Shown here in pieces: positions 1 through 6,692 of a stretch of DNA of 10,519 bases. Positions within the stretch are counted from its first letter, which is position 1; the number at the start of each line of letters is the position of its first letter. The notes beneath the pieces are model-generated. The model did not search any database. It saw nothing but the letters and a program-made list of their open reading frames with translations, and was not told the DNA's origin. The translations under genes and the position numbers were made by a program. The DNA is from Aliarcobacter butzleri (GTDB taxonomy: Bacteria; Campylobacterota; Campylobacteria; Campylobacterales; Arcobacteraceae). The stretch covers positions 1 through 10,519 of the forward strand of contig JAAYJJ010000024.1 of the NCBI GenBank assembly GCA_012522985.1, written 5' to 3'.

Positions 1-502
1 CATAATCTTGTCTTAAAAGTTCGTTTTTTATCTCTTCTAGCTTGATCTCACTAAGTAAAAAAAGATTTTTACTATTTGCATCTAGTCTATTTGCTCTAAG
101 TTTGATCTGTCCAGCTGACTCTTCACCACTTACATATAGGACTTTTTTATCCATTTTAGCAATATTTCCAGCAACTTTAAGTAAAAGTGTAGATTTACCC
201 ACCCCTGGGCTTCCGCCTATTAAAGTCAAACTTCCAGGAACTATCCCACCACCCAAAACTAGATCAAACTCACTATCATTTGAGCTAAATCTTACTACAT
301 CATCTTGCTTTATATCTGTTATAGGCATAGCCTTTGATGTAGTTGAGCTTACTTTAGATATCTCTTTTAGAGTCTCTATTTGAGAAGAGCTAAGCTCCAA
401 AAAGCTATCCCAACCACCACAGTTTGGACACTTACCTAGCCATTTTTGGGACTGAAATCCACAATGCTGACACTCAAAGAGTGTTTTTGTTTTTTTTGCC
501 AC
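1..502 (-). CDS. radA: DNA repair/recombination ATPase RadA (Sms), N-terminal 167 residues, cut by the left edge
   Basis: RadA is a RecA-related, hexameric DnaB-like motor that promotes branch migration of recombination intermediates and repair of stalled forks in the cytoplasm. The visible part has the RadA-specific N-terminal four-cysteine zinc finger (C11-x2-C14 ... C25-x2-C28, followed by GGW), the LGGG motif (83-86) and a Walker A loop GSPGVGKST (97-105), then YVSGEES (about 121-127) as in the family. The start is a GTG at 500-502, which shares one base with the stop of the upstream envC-like gene (TAGTG). A strong GGAGG at 509-513, six bases away, decides this start, and no ATG start fits the zinc-finger N-terminus. 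It is the last visible gene of the leftward operon. The KNRFG motif and the Lon-like C-terminal domain lie outside the window. Identification is by recognition of motifs and is firm. Confidence 0.96.
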   Translation of the reverse strand, partial: MAKKTKTLFECQHCGFQSQKWLGKCPNCGGWDSFLELSSSQIETLKEISKVSSTTSKAMPITDIKQDDVVRFSSNDSEFDLVLGGGIVPGSLTLIGGSPGVGKSTLLLKVAGNIAKMDKKVLYVSGEESAGQIKLRANRLDANSKNLFLLSEIKLEEIKNELLRQDY

Positions 503-1818
503 TATTTACCTCCAAAAAGCTCAACAGGATTTACAAAAGCACTATTTATAATAGCTTGAAAAACTAAAGATTCTTTTACTCTACCTATGGCATAACCTTG
601 TTTGATAAGCTTGTTTTGTTCTATTGTAGGAGAGATTTGTTCAAGGTTTGAATATACAGTATGAAGCCCATTGCTATGCTCTATAATAATAGTATTATCA
701 GATGAGTTATTACTTTTTTTAAGATAGACTACTTTACCATTTAAAACGCTATATACCTTTGTATCAATACTTTTTGGTGCCATGGTTATAGAGTCGTTGA
801 ATAGTTCTATTTTATATATAGGATCATGATATTTACCAAACCGTTTGGTTATTTCATATGATGATAGAGGAGAGATAGTTTTTGAGCCTTTATATTTGGT
901 AGTTTCTACTCCTTTGACTGATGAGCCTATTTGTCTTACTTGAATATCTACATTTTCTAAAGTAGGGGATTTGATATTTTGTGGTATAGTGGTTGTATCA
1001 GGAGTTGTTGCTTTTGCTTGTTCTGCTTTTAGTCTATCTTGTCTTTCTTGTTGGGCTTTTTGTGCTGCTTTTGCTCTTTCTTCTTCTTTTTGAACTTCTT
1101 CTTTTTTTATAATATTTAGTTTTTGTAAAAGTGAATTTAGCTCATTTTGTTTATCTATAATACTTTGAAGTTGTGCTTGATACTCTTTGTGCTTTTGTTC
1201 AAGATTAGCAACATTGTCTCCTTGTTTCTTAAGAAGAACTGCTAACTCTTTTCTCTTTTTTTCATTTTGATCTATAAAAGATTGCAATTTATTTATCTGT
1301 TTTTGATTTTCTACTTGATTTTGAGTTATTTGATGATATCTAGTATCTAGTTTTTTTATCTCATCAAGAGTGTTTTCAAGCAGTAAAGAGTAAGTTTCTT
1401 TATCGATAAGTTCATCTATAGTTTTATTTGAAGAGTATTGTATCCCCAAAGATAGGGCAAATTCATTGATAATAGTAGAAACAATCTCTTCTTCATATCG
1501 TTTTTTATCCTCAGCCAATGTGGTAGCACTCTTTTTTAAAAGAGCTATTTCATCTTTTGATGATATAAGTTTATTTTGATCTTGAGAGATGAGTTGTTCT
1601 AGTTTTTGTACTTCTTGGCTTACTTTGTTTAGTTCGCTATTTTGAGACTCTATCTCTTTTGCTAAAAGTTGGATTTTGATATTTGTTTCACTTTGGATAT
1701 TTTGGCTTTGGGCTAAAACATTTTGATTTTTATGTATTTGTTCATCTATAGAGTTAGTATTAGCTACTACAAAAGAGCTTAGAAAAATAAAAACAAATAA
1801 TCCTTGATAAAATCTCAT
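502..1818 (-). CDS. envC: EnvC-like murein hydrolase activator: coiled coil plus degenerate LytM (M23) domain
   Basis: This is a periplasmic protein that probably couples FtsEX to peptidoglycan amidases during cell separation. The 438-residue product has a signal peptide (about 1-20, hydrophobic core GLFVFIFLSSFVV, likely cleaved near VVA). A long Gln/Lys/Glu-rich coiled coil follows (about 24-270, ending in a charged KEEVQKEEERAKAAQKAQQE stretch), then a Thr/Pro linker and a C-terminal LytM fold (about 319-438). The zinc and catalytic residues of active M23 peptidases are all replaced: the HxxxD position reads E338-x3-D342, the Tyr-x-His-Leu position reads YSNL (389-392), and the HxH before FE is S417/V419. 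A non-enzymatic activator role is therefore inferred, as for E. coli EnvC. It lies 8 nt after ftsX, which fits the FtsEX-EnvC partnership. Only a weak purine-rich site (AAGAAAAG) precedes the ATG. Annotation as an active peptidase would be misleading. Confidence 0.85.
   Translation of the reverse strand: MRFYQGLFVFIFLSSFVVANTNSIDEQIHKNQNVLAQSQNIQSETNIKIQLLAKEIESQNSELNKVSQEVQKLEQLISQDQNKLISSKDEIALLKKSATTLAEDKKRYEEEIVSTIINEFALSLGIQYSSNKTIDELIDKETYSLLLENTLDEIKKLDTRYHQITQNQVENQKQINKLQSFIDQNEKKRKELAVLLKKQGDNVANLEQKHKEYQAQLQSIIDKQNELNSLLQKLNIIKKEEVQKEEERAKAAQKAQQERQDRLKAEQAKATTPDTTTIPQNIKSPTLENVDIQVRQIGSSVKGVETTKYKGSKTISPLSSYEITKRFGKYHDPIYKIELFNDSITMAPKSIDTKVYSVLNGKVVYLKKSNNSSDNTIIIEHSNGLHTVYSNLEQISPTIEQNKLIKQGYAIGRVKESLVFQAIINSAFVNPVELFGGK
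509..513 (-). promoter_or_regulatory. Shine-Dalgarno of radA (GGAGG)
   Basis: GGAGG lies six bases before the GTG of radA, within the last codons of the envC-like gene. It supports the non-ATG start and implies that radA translation is coupled to termination of the upstream gene through the TAGTG junction. Confidence 0.85.
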
Positions 1819-1826
1819 ATCTTTTC

Positions 1827-2645
1827 TTAATCTGGTTTGATTTTGAGTTTGGTTAATACACCAAGTATAGATATAAATGAGATAAATATCGATATAGCAA
1901 AGAGTTTAATAGATTCTAATAAAATATCAAACCTAATATTAGTAATCTCTTTTAGCTCATCAGAAAAGATTAAAGAGCTATTATTACTAAAGAGTATAAT
2001 AAAAATAACTACTATAATAGTAGATGTAATAGAACTAAAAAAAGTAAGCATAATTATAGGTTTTGCACTATAATAAACAGATGCACCATGAAGCTTCATA
2101 ATAGCTATTCTCTCTTTATGCTCATAAAACCATATATTTACCTGCTTTGAGATAACTAAAACAGCAAATAGAGCTATAATTATATATAAAACAAATACAA
2201 TTTTTGCACTAAGAGTAAGCAAAGAGTAGATTTGGTTGTGGTTTTTTGAAAAAGTCTCTATTTGATATATAGAAGGTTTATCTTTTAGCTCTTGCATTAT
2301 TATATCAAGTTGTGAGCTTGTAGGGAATTTATCTAGGTAGATTTGATAAAAATAGGGCAATCTTTGATCCAAAAACTTCAAAGAATTTTGAGTAAGCCTA
2401 TTTTTAAAGCTTGTAAGGATTTTATTTCTATCAATAGGAACTATTTTTTCTACTGCTATACCACCTATACTATCTAGGTCTTTTATAACTAGAGGTGTTT
2501 TTGTAACTACTATTATAGCATAATCATTTCTAATCTTTTCATGATATTCATCTACGGCACTTGATACTATAGTAAAAATAGTAAGTGCAAAAAGCATAGT
2601 AATCAAAGGAATACAAAAAGAGATTAGATTTTTAAGAAACTTCAT
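1827..2645 (-). CDS. ftsX: Cell-division ABC transporter permease FtsX
   Basis: FtsX is the membrane subunit of FtsEX. It transmits ATP-driven conformational change across the inner membrane to a periplasmic hydrolase activator. I chose the second ATG (2643-2645, 272 residues, starting MKFLKN) because GGAG at 2652-2655 lies exactly six bases upstream, while the earlier in-frame ATG at 2657 has no usable site. The topology is that of FtsX: one N-terminal membrane segment (about residues 5-29), a periplasmic domain of roughly 110 residues, then three membrane segments (about 144-167, 195-220 and 244-267). The conserved cytoplasmic coupling element EHKERIAIMKLHGAS (about 175-189) between segments 2 and 3 contacts the ATPase. 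The start overlaps the end of ftsE by 14 nt, and the envC-like gene follows after 8 nt. Sequence outside these features is poorly conserved, as usual for FtsX. The assignment rests on topology, motif and position. Confidence 0.9.
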   Translation of the reverse strand: MKFLKNLISFCIPLITMLFALTIFTIVSSAVDEYHEKIRNDYAIIVVTKTPLVIKDLDSIGGIAVEKIVPIDRNKILTSFKNRLTQNSLKFLDQRLPYFYQIYLDKFPTSSQLDIIMQELKDKPSIYQIETFSKNHNQIYSLLTLSAKIVFVLYIIIALFAVLVISKQVNIWFYEHKERIAIMKLHGASVYYSAKPIIMLTFFSSITSTIIVVIFIILFSNNSSLIFSDELKEITNIRFDILLESIKLFAISIFISFISILGVLTKLKIKPD

Positions 2646-3294
2646 AAATAACTCCATCTTCTATAGAAAGATGCTTAAAATTTAATCCAAAGTTTTTTGG
2701 GACTCTATGCGTAACGACTACTACAGTTATACCTAGTTGTTCGTTTGCTCCTTTTAAAAGGTTCCATATAACTTCAGCAGAGTAATCATCTAAGTTACCA
2801 GTTGGTTCATCTGCTAATACAAGTTTTGGATTGTGTGCTATAGCTCTTGCTACTGCTATTCTTTGTTGTTCACCACCACTAAGTTCTGCTGGATAGTAGC
2901 CTACTTTATGGTTTAGTTTTATATGATTTAGCATTTTTAGGGCTTGTTTATATGAAAGATCTTTAGAATATCCATTGATAAGAAGTGGTAACATAATATT
3001 TTGTTCTATAGTCCACTCTTTTATAAGTTTATAATCTTGAAAAACTATACCAATCTCTCTTCTTAGTTTTCTAAGCTTTGCATTTGAGATGTTTTTTAGA
3101 TTGATATCATTGATTTGCAAATCTCCATGCCTTAAAGATATATCTCCATAAAAAGATTTTAAAAGAGTAGATTTACCAGTCCCACTAGTACCACCAATAA
3201 AAACAAAATCTTTGTCTTTTATATGGAAGTTACCCTTTTTTATAACAAACTTTTCTTTATCGTATGAGAGATATATATCTTTGGCTTTAATCAT
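2632..3294 (-). CDS. ftsE: Cell-division ABC transporter ATP-binding protein FtsE
   Basis: FtsE is the cytoplasmic ATPase of the FtsEX complex. It hydrolyses ATP at the septum to drive FtsX and, through it, the periplasmic murein hydrolase activator. The 220-residue product is the usual FtsE length and has every ABC motif intact: Walker [10 protein letters not shown] (35-43), Q-loop glutamine Q86 in VFQDYKL, signature LSGGEQQR (138-145), Walker [13 protein letters not shown] (158-169) and H-loop H196 in VVVVTHR. The nearest paralogue families (LolD, MacB) share these motifs, but the adjacent ftsX and EnvC-like genes settle the assignment. Its ATG overlaps the trmB stop by 8 nt (ATGATTAA), and its end overlaps the chosen ftsX start by 14 nt, consistent with coupled translation. 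No strong ribosome site is seen, so translation is probably re-initiation after trmB. Confidence 0.95.
   Translation of the reverse strand: MIKAKDIYLSYDKEKFVIKKGNFHIKDKDFVFIGGTSGTGKSTLLKSFYGDISLRHGDLQINDINLKNISNAKLRKLRREIGIVFQDYKLIKEWTIEQNIMLPLLINGYSKDLSYKQALKMLNHIKLNHKVGYYPAELSGGEQQRIAVARAIAHNPKLVLADEPTGNLDDYSAEVIWNLLKGANEQLGITVVVVTHRVPKNFGLNFKHLSIEDGVIYEVS
2652..2655 (-). promoter_or_regulatory. Shine-Dalgarno that fixes the ftsX start (GGAG)
   Basis: GGAG followed by a six-base spacer (TTATTT) precedes the ATG at 2645. The competing ATG at 2657 overlaps this very site and has only a GAAG abutting it, so the internal ATG is preferred. The site lies inside the ftsE reading frame. Confidence 0.75.
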
Positions 3295-4465
3295 TATTTA
3301 TAAACTCATCTATCAATCTATGTGCTTTAAGGTTAGCTTTTGTAGCTAAAGGTTCACCTTGAATATATCTAGTTATATTTTGATCTATAAAGATATATTT
3401 TGTAAGAGGCTTATTAAAGTCTCCAAAAGTTACCTCTAATAAATAACTACTATCATCTATAATATAAATATCTCTAAAATGGACAAAAAAATCACCCTTT
3501 ACTATAGGCTTAGGGGGTAGTTTATCTATTATCTTAAAAGCTATATGTTTTGTAAAAGAAAAATCATCTAATTGCTCTTTATTTAAAGAATCTATTTGAT
3601 TTGTTAGTACTAGATCATAGATGTTTTTGCCCTGTTTTTTCCATCTATCTTCATATTTGCTACTTATTTGAAGATCTTTATTTATATCTATATGTATAGA
3701 TGCCTTTGAAAGATTAGTCAAAATAGAGAGTGCAAAATCAAAATACTCTTTGCTATCGCTTCTAAGCTCCAAAGAGCCATCTATACTTAAAACTCTTATA
3801 GCTTCATCTACAAACTCTTTGCTATAAACTCTTCTATGAGGCTTTTTTTCCCATGGAACAGGGAAATGTACAAATATCTTTTCTATACTATTTGAGTCTA
3901 AAAACTCCAAAAATAGCCTAGCATCATAATCTAAAACCAATACATTTTTAATATTTTGAAGCTCTATTTGTCTAAGAACTTGCTCAATAGAAGGAGTATG
4001 TATCTCTAATCCTATGATTAGCTTATCTAGGTTTTGTTTTGCTTGATAAAGTAGGTGTCTTCCGCTTCCAAATCCTATTTCTACAAAGATTTTTTTATCT
4101 GTTTTAAAACCTTTTATAAAGTATTCAATCTCTTTAAGATATAAGCTACCCTTTTTGGTATAATCTTTTAGATTTTGGATATTTGAAAAAACAGGTGTAA
4201 CTTGATATCTATCAACAAACTCTTGTAAGGTTTTTTTGATAACAACAGCTTTAGAAGGTCTTGTTGGTTTATCTGCTTTTAGGATTTGTAAATTTGGATT
4301 TGTTTTTGATGGTCTATTTTTTTTGCTTAGCAAAAACTCCATATTATCATATTTGATCAATATCTTTGATTCATAAGGAGATTTTGCTTCACAAACAAAC
4401 TCAATATTATCGCTTTGTAGCGGAAAGCTTAGGTTATTTGGTTTTTCAAAAACAATATGAGGCAT
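3287..4465 (-). CDS. trmB: tRNA (guanine-N7-)-methyltransferase TrmB, long campylobacterial form
   Basis: TrmB methylates N7 of G46 in the variable loop of tRNAs using S-adenosylmethionine, in the cytoplasm. The SAM-binding motif I is VEIGFGSGRHLL (128-139), followed by GLEIH (152-156), LVLDYDA (176-182) and the TrmB signature FPVPWEKKPHRR (201-212), the counterpart of FPDPWxKxRHxKRR. RSDSKEYF (235-242) corresponds to the conserved RTDxxxY region. At 392 residues it is much longer than the usual 210-240. About 110 residues precede and about 120 follow the methyltransferase core, which is the form I associate with Campylobacter and relatives. The N-terminus (MPHIVFEKPNNLSFP) agrees with that family. 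The gene begins 3 nt after flpA, with GAGG inside the flpA end, and its stop overlaps ftsE by 8 nt. The roles of the extra domains are not evident. Confidence 0.92.
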   Translation of the reverse strand: MPHIVFEKPNNLSFPLQSDNIEFVCEAKSPYESKILIKYDNMEFLLSKKNRPSKTNPNLQILKADKPTRPSKAVVIKKTLQEFVDRYQVTPVFSNIQNLKDYTKKGSLYLKEIEYFIKGFKTDKKIFVEIGFGSGRHLLYQAKQNLDKLIIGLEIHTPSIEQVLRQIELQNIKNVLVLDYDARLFLEFLDSNSIEKIFVHFPVPWEKKPHRRVYSKEFVDEAIRVLSIDGSLELRSDSKEYFDFALSILTNLSKASIHIDINKDLQISSKYEDRWKKQGKNIYDLVLTNQIDSLNKEQLDDFSFTKHIAFKIIDKLPPKPIVKGDFFVHFRDIYIIDDSSYLLEVTFGDFNKPLTKYIFIDQNITRYIQGEPLATKANLKAHRLIDEFINND

Positions 4466-4468
4466 AGA

Positions 4469-5749
4469 TTATTTTACCTCTGGAAGTTTAGGTAAAATAA
4501 GTCTTGCTTCTTTTGTTTGCTCTGATACTAAACCATATTGATCTATAGCTTCTATAGTATATTGGTACTCTGCACCTCTTACTATATCTCTATCTTCAAA
4601 TCTTAAACCTTGGATATTTTCTATTTTTTCTACTTTTTTAGAGAAAAATCCAGTTTTTATAGTTTTGTAAACATTGTATGAAACAGCTCTATTATCACCA
4701 GCAACCCAGTTGAGTATAGCTTTTTCACCTTGGATTTGAGCTAGAGTAATAACAGGTTTAACAGGTTTTGAAAGTGTTGCTCCCATAGTTGGCGTTAAAT
4801 TCATAGCAGATTCTAGTTTATCTTTATCTATAGAGCTAATTTTATAAAACTTCACTTCACCATCACTACTTATCAAATGAGAAAAATTTAAAGTATTAGC
4901 ATTTACAGTAACAAGCTCTTTATATTTACCATCAACATTATCAGAAATATAGATTTTATATGCAGTTACATCACTTGTATTTGAAGCTTCCCAAGTAAGA
5001 TCTATTTTTCTTGGTAAATCTTTTGAAGCATATAAGTTTCTAATATCTTCAGGAAGTGGTTTTGTATTTGCTTTTGCCATTTCACTAGGTTTTGATGCTA
5101 TTTTATCAAATGTTACAGCCTTTATTCTATATGTATAGATTTCATTGCTTCCTAAACCTTCATCTATATATTCAACACTCAATCTTCCTTGAACTTCAGC
5201 TATCTCTTTCCATTTGGTAGTTGAGCTATCAGTTCGCTCAATAATATAACTTTTTACTCTTTCGTTTGTATGAGGTCTCCATAGTATTTTGATCTGTTTT
5301 GGAAGATTACTTATAGCTACTATATAACTAACTGATTCAAAAAGAGGAAGAGTCTGTACTGAGACACTTTTGCTTATTTGTGATTCATTACCATCTTCTT
5401 TGTATGCACTTATTGCATAAAGATATTGAGTATTTGGATCTAGTTTTGGATCAACATGGTGGGTAATAAATCTATTTTTTATTGTTGCAACTTTTATTAG
5501 TTTATCGCCATCTTTTTGAAGATTTGATCTATATAAGTTATATCCAACAACACTTGGGTTTTCATGTCTTCCCCACTCAAAAGCAACAGAGTTCATATCT
5601 GGTATAGTTTTGATCAAAGAAGCATCCATAGGCTCTATAGTTTGATCAAAAGCTTGAGGTACTTTTTGGGATACAGGGTTGCTTATAGAACATCCACTAA
5701 TAAATAAAATCAAAACAATTGATGATGTTATCTTTAATAATCTTTTCAT
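4469..5749 (-). CDS. flpA: FlpA-like lipoprotein with four fibronectin type III domains
   Basis: This is a predicted lipoprotein of the cell envelope. A signal peptide (1-19, core SSIVLILFISG) ends in the lipobox ISGC with the lipidated cysteine at C20. The rest consists of four FnIII-like repeats at about 50-133, 145-229, 238-322 and 332-416, each with the conserved Trp or Phe of strand B (FEW, ILW, LTW, LNW) and the Tyr-containing YxIxAxD/K strand before the next linker. C. jejuni FlpA (Cj1279c), which lies at the same position between trmB and an rluD-family gene, is a lipoprotein described as a fibronectin-binding adhesin. Whether this organism uses it for adhesion is unknown, and a structural envelope role is equally possible. 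AAGGA at 5755-5759, five bases before the ATG, supports the start. The first 53 nt, encoding the signal peptide up to just before the lipobox cysteine, overlap the rluD-family gene in another frame. Confidence 0.85.
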   Translation of the reverse strand: MKRLLKITSSIVLILFISGCSISNPVSQKVPQAFDQTIEPMDASLIKTIPDMNSVAFEWGRHENPSVVGYNLYRSNLQKDGDKLIKVATIKNRFITHHVDPKLDPNTQYLYAISAYKEDGNESQISKSVSVQTLPLFESVSYIVAISNLPKQIKILWRPHTNERVKSYIIERTDSSTTKWKEIAEVQGRLSVEYIDEGLGSNEIYTYRIKAVTFDKIASKPSEMAKANTKPLPEDIRNLYASKDLPRKIDLTWEASNTSDVTAYKIYISDNVDGKYKELVTVNANTLNFSHLISSDGEVKFYKISSIDKDKLESAMNLTPTMGATLSKPVKPVITLAQIQGEKAILNWVAGDNRAVSYNVYKTIKTGFFSKKVEKIENIQGLRFEDRDIVRGAEYQYTIEAIDQYGLVSEQTKEARLILPKLPEVK

Positions 5750-6674
5750 TATATTCCTTTGTGTTAAAGTTAGTCTCTAAAAAACTTATAATATCTTTAG
5801 GTATTTTAGCCGTAAATGTCATTTTTACATTTTTGCTAGGATGTATAAAATACAAAATATATGCGTGTAAATATATTCTTGAAAAAATACCACAATCGCC
5901 CTTAAAACCATATAAATTATCACCTAAAATATGACGATTTATAGAATTTAAATGTACACGTATTTGATGTGTTCTTCCTGTAAAAAGCTTTGCTGCTATT
6001 AGTTCAAAGTTATTATCTTTAGATGTCAAAAGTTTACAAAAAGCAGTTTTTGCATATCTTCCATCTTCAGATATTGCCATTTTTAATCTATTTTTTTGAT
6101 TTCTAGCTATAGGTTTTTCTATAAAAAGGTTCTCTTTTAATGGTAAATCTACAATAGCTAAATAGTATCTACCCATAGTTCTATTGCTTAATTGTTCACT
6201 TAAAGCTATATGTGTTGAATTGTTTTTTGCTATTATTAAAATACCACTTGTTCCCTTATCTAGCCTATGAACAATACCATGTCTATATTCATCATTGATA
6301 GTTGATAGTGAAAAGTTTTTGGATTTGAGCCAATCAACCAAAGTAGCCTCTTTTACACTTGGAGCTGTATGAACTGTAAGATTTGAAGGTTTGTTTATTA
6401 CTAATATATCTTCATCTTCATATATGATTTCTACATCAAAATCTATATTATAGCTCTCGTTTTCACTATCTTTTAATAACTCTTTTGAATTATACATAAC
6501 GATATCATTAACTTTTAACTTATAACCACTTTTTACTACTTTAGAGTTATTTATCAAAACAGATCCACTTTTTATAAAATTCTCTATCTTATTTCTTGAT
6601 TCGTTGAGATGTTTTAATAAAAAAAGATCCAATCTAAGTCCAATATCCTCTAATGATACCTCTTTTTTATCCAT
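5697..6674 (-). CDS. rluD: RluA/RluD-family 23S rRNA pseudouridine synthase
   Basis: This cytoplasmic enzyme isomerises specific uridines in large-subunit rRNA to pseudouridine. The start at 6674 (325 residues, MDKKEVSLED) was chosen because family members begin just before the S4 RNA-binding domain. A GGAAG lies ten bases upstream, whereas the earlier ATG at 6692 has no ribosome site. The S4 domain spans about 10-60 (GLRLDLFLLKHLNESR ... SVLINN). The catalytic motif is HGIVHRLDKGTSG (132-144), with the catalytic aspartate in HRLD at residue 139. It is followed by GRTHQIRVHL (233-242), typical of the RluA/C/D group. A tail of about 20 residues after IPKDIISFLETNF is unlike typical members and overlaps flpA. 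The exact target uridines cannot be told, so the symbol is family-level. It is the first gene of the seven-gene leftward operon, divergent from rodA with only 18 bp between the chosen starts. Confidence 0.88.
   Translation of the reverse strand: MDKKEVSLEDIGLRLDLFLLKHLNESRNKIENFIKSGSVLINNSKVVKSGYKLKVNDIVMYNSKELLKDSENESYNIDFDVEIIYEDEDILVINKPSNLTVHTAPSVKEATLVDWLKSKNFSLSTINDEYRHGIVHRLDKGTSGILIIAKNNSTHIALSEQLSNRTMGRYYLAIVDLPLKENLFIEKPIARNQKNRLKMAISEDGRYAKTAFCKLLTSKDNNFELIAAKLFTGRTHQIRVHLNSINRHILGDNLYGFKGDCGIFSRIYLHAYILYFIHPSKNVKMTFTAKIPKDIISFLETNFNTKEYNEKIIKDNIINCFDFIY
5755..5759 (-). promoter_or_regulatory. Shine-Dalgarno of flpA (AAGGA)
   Basis: AAGGA with a five-base spacer (ATATA) precedes the flpA ATG. 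It lies wholly inside the 3' part of the rluD-family gene and confirms that the long gene overlap is real rather than a wrongly extended flpA start. Confidence 0.75.
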
Positions 6675-6692
6675 TTTTTGATAATCTTCCAT

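Noticed and set aside
42..383. Plus-strand open frame of 113 codons
   Set aside because: It is antisense to radA, whose zinc finger and Walker A are unambiguous, and it has no ribosome site or recognisable domain.
1005..1110. Repeat-rich stretch in envC (Lys/Glu/Ala/Gln codons) as a DNA repeat or CRISPR-like array
   Set aside because: There are no regular repeat units or spacers; it simply encodes the end of a charged coiled coil.
1837..2073. Plus-strand open frame of 78 codons
   Set aside because: It lies antisense to the last membrane helices of ftsX, and its hydrophobic composition mirrors that gene.
5719..5934. Plus-strand open frame of 71 codons with a hydrophobic start
   Set aside because: It is antisense to the rluD-family 3' end. 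MMML arises from the ATC/CAT repeats of the other strand, and no Shine-Dalgarno precedes it.
6678..6692. TTG start for rodA 15 nt upstream of the ATG, and ATG 6692 start for rluD
   Set aside because: Neither has a ribosome site, both add residues absent from family N-termini, and together they would make the divergent genes overlap.
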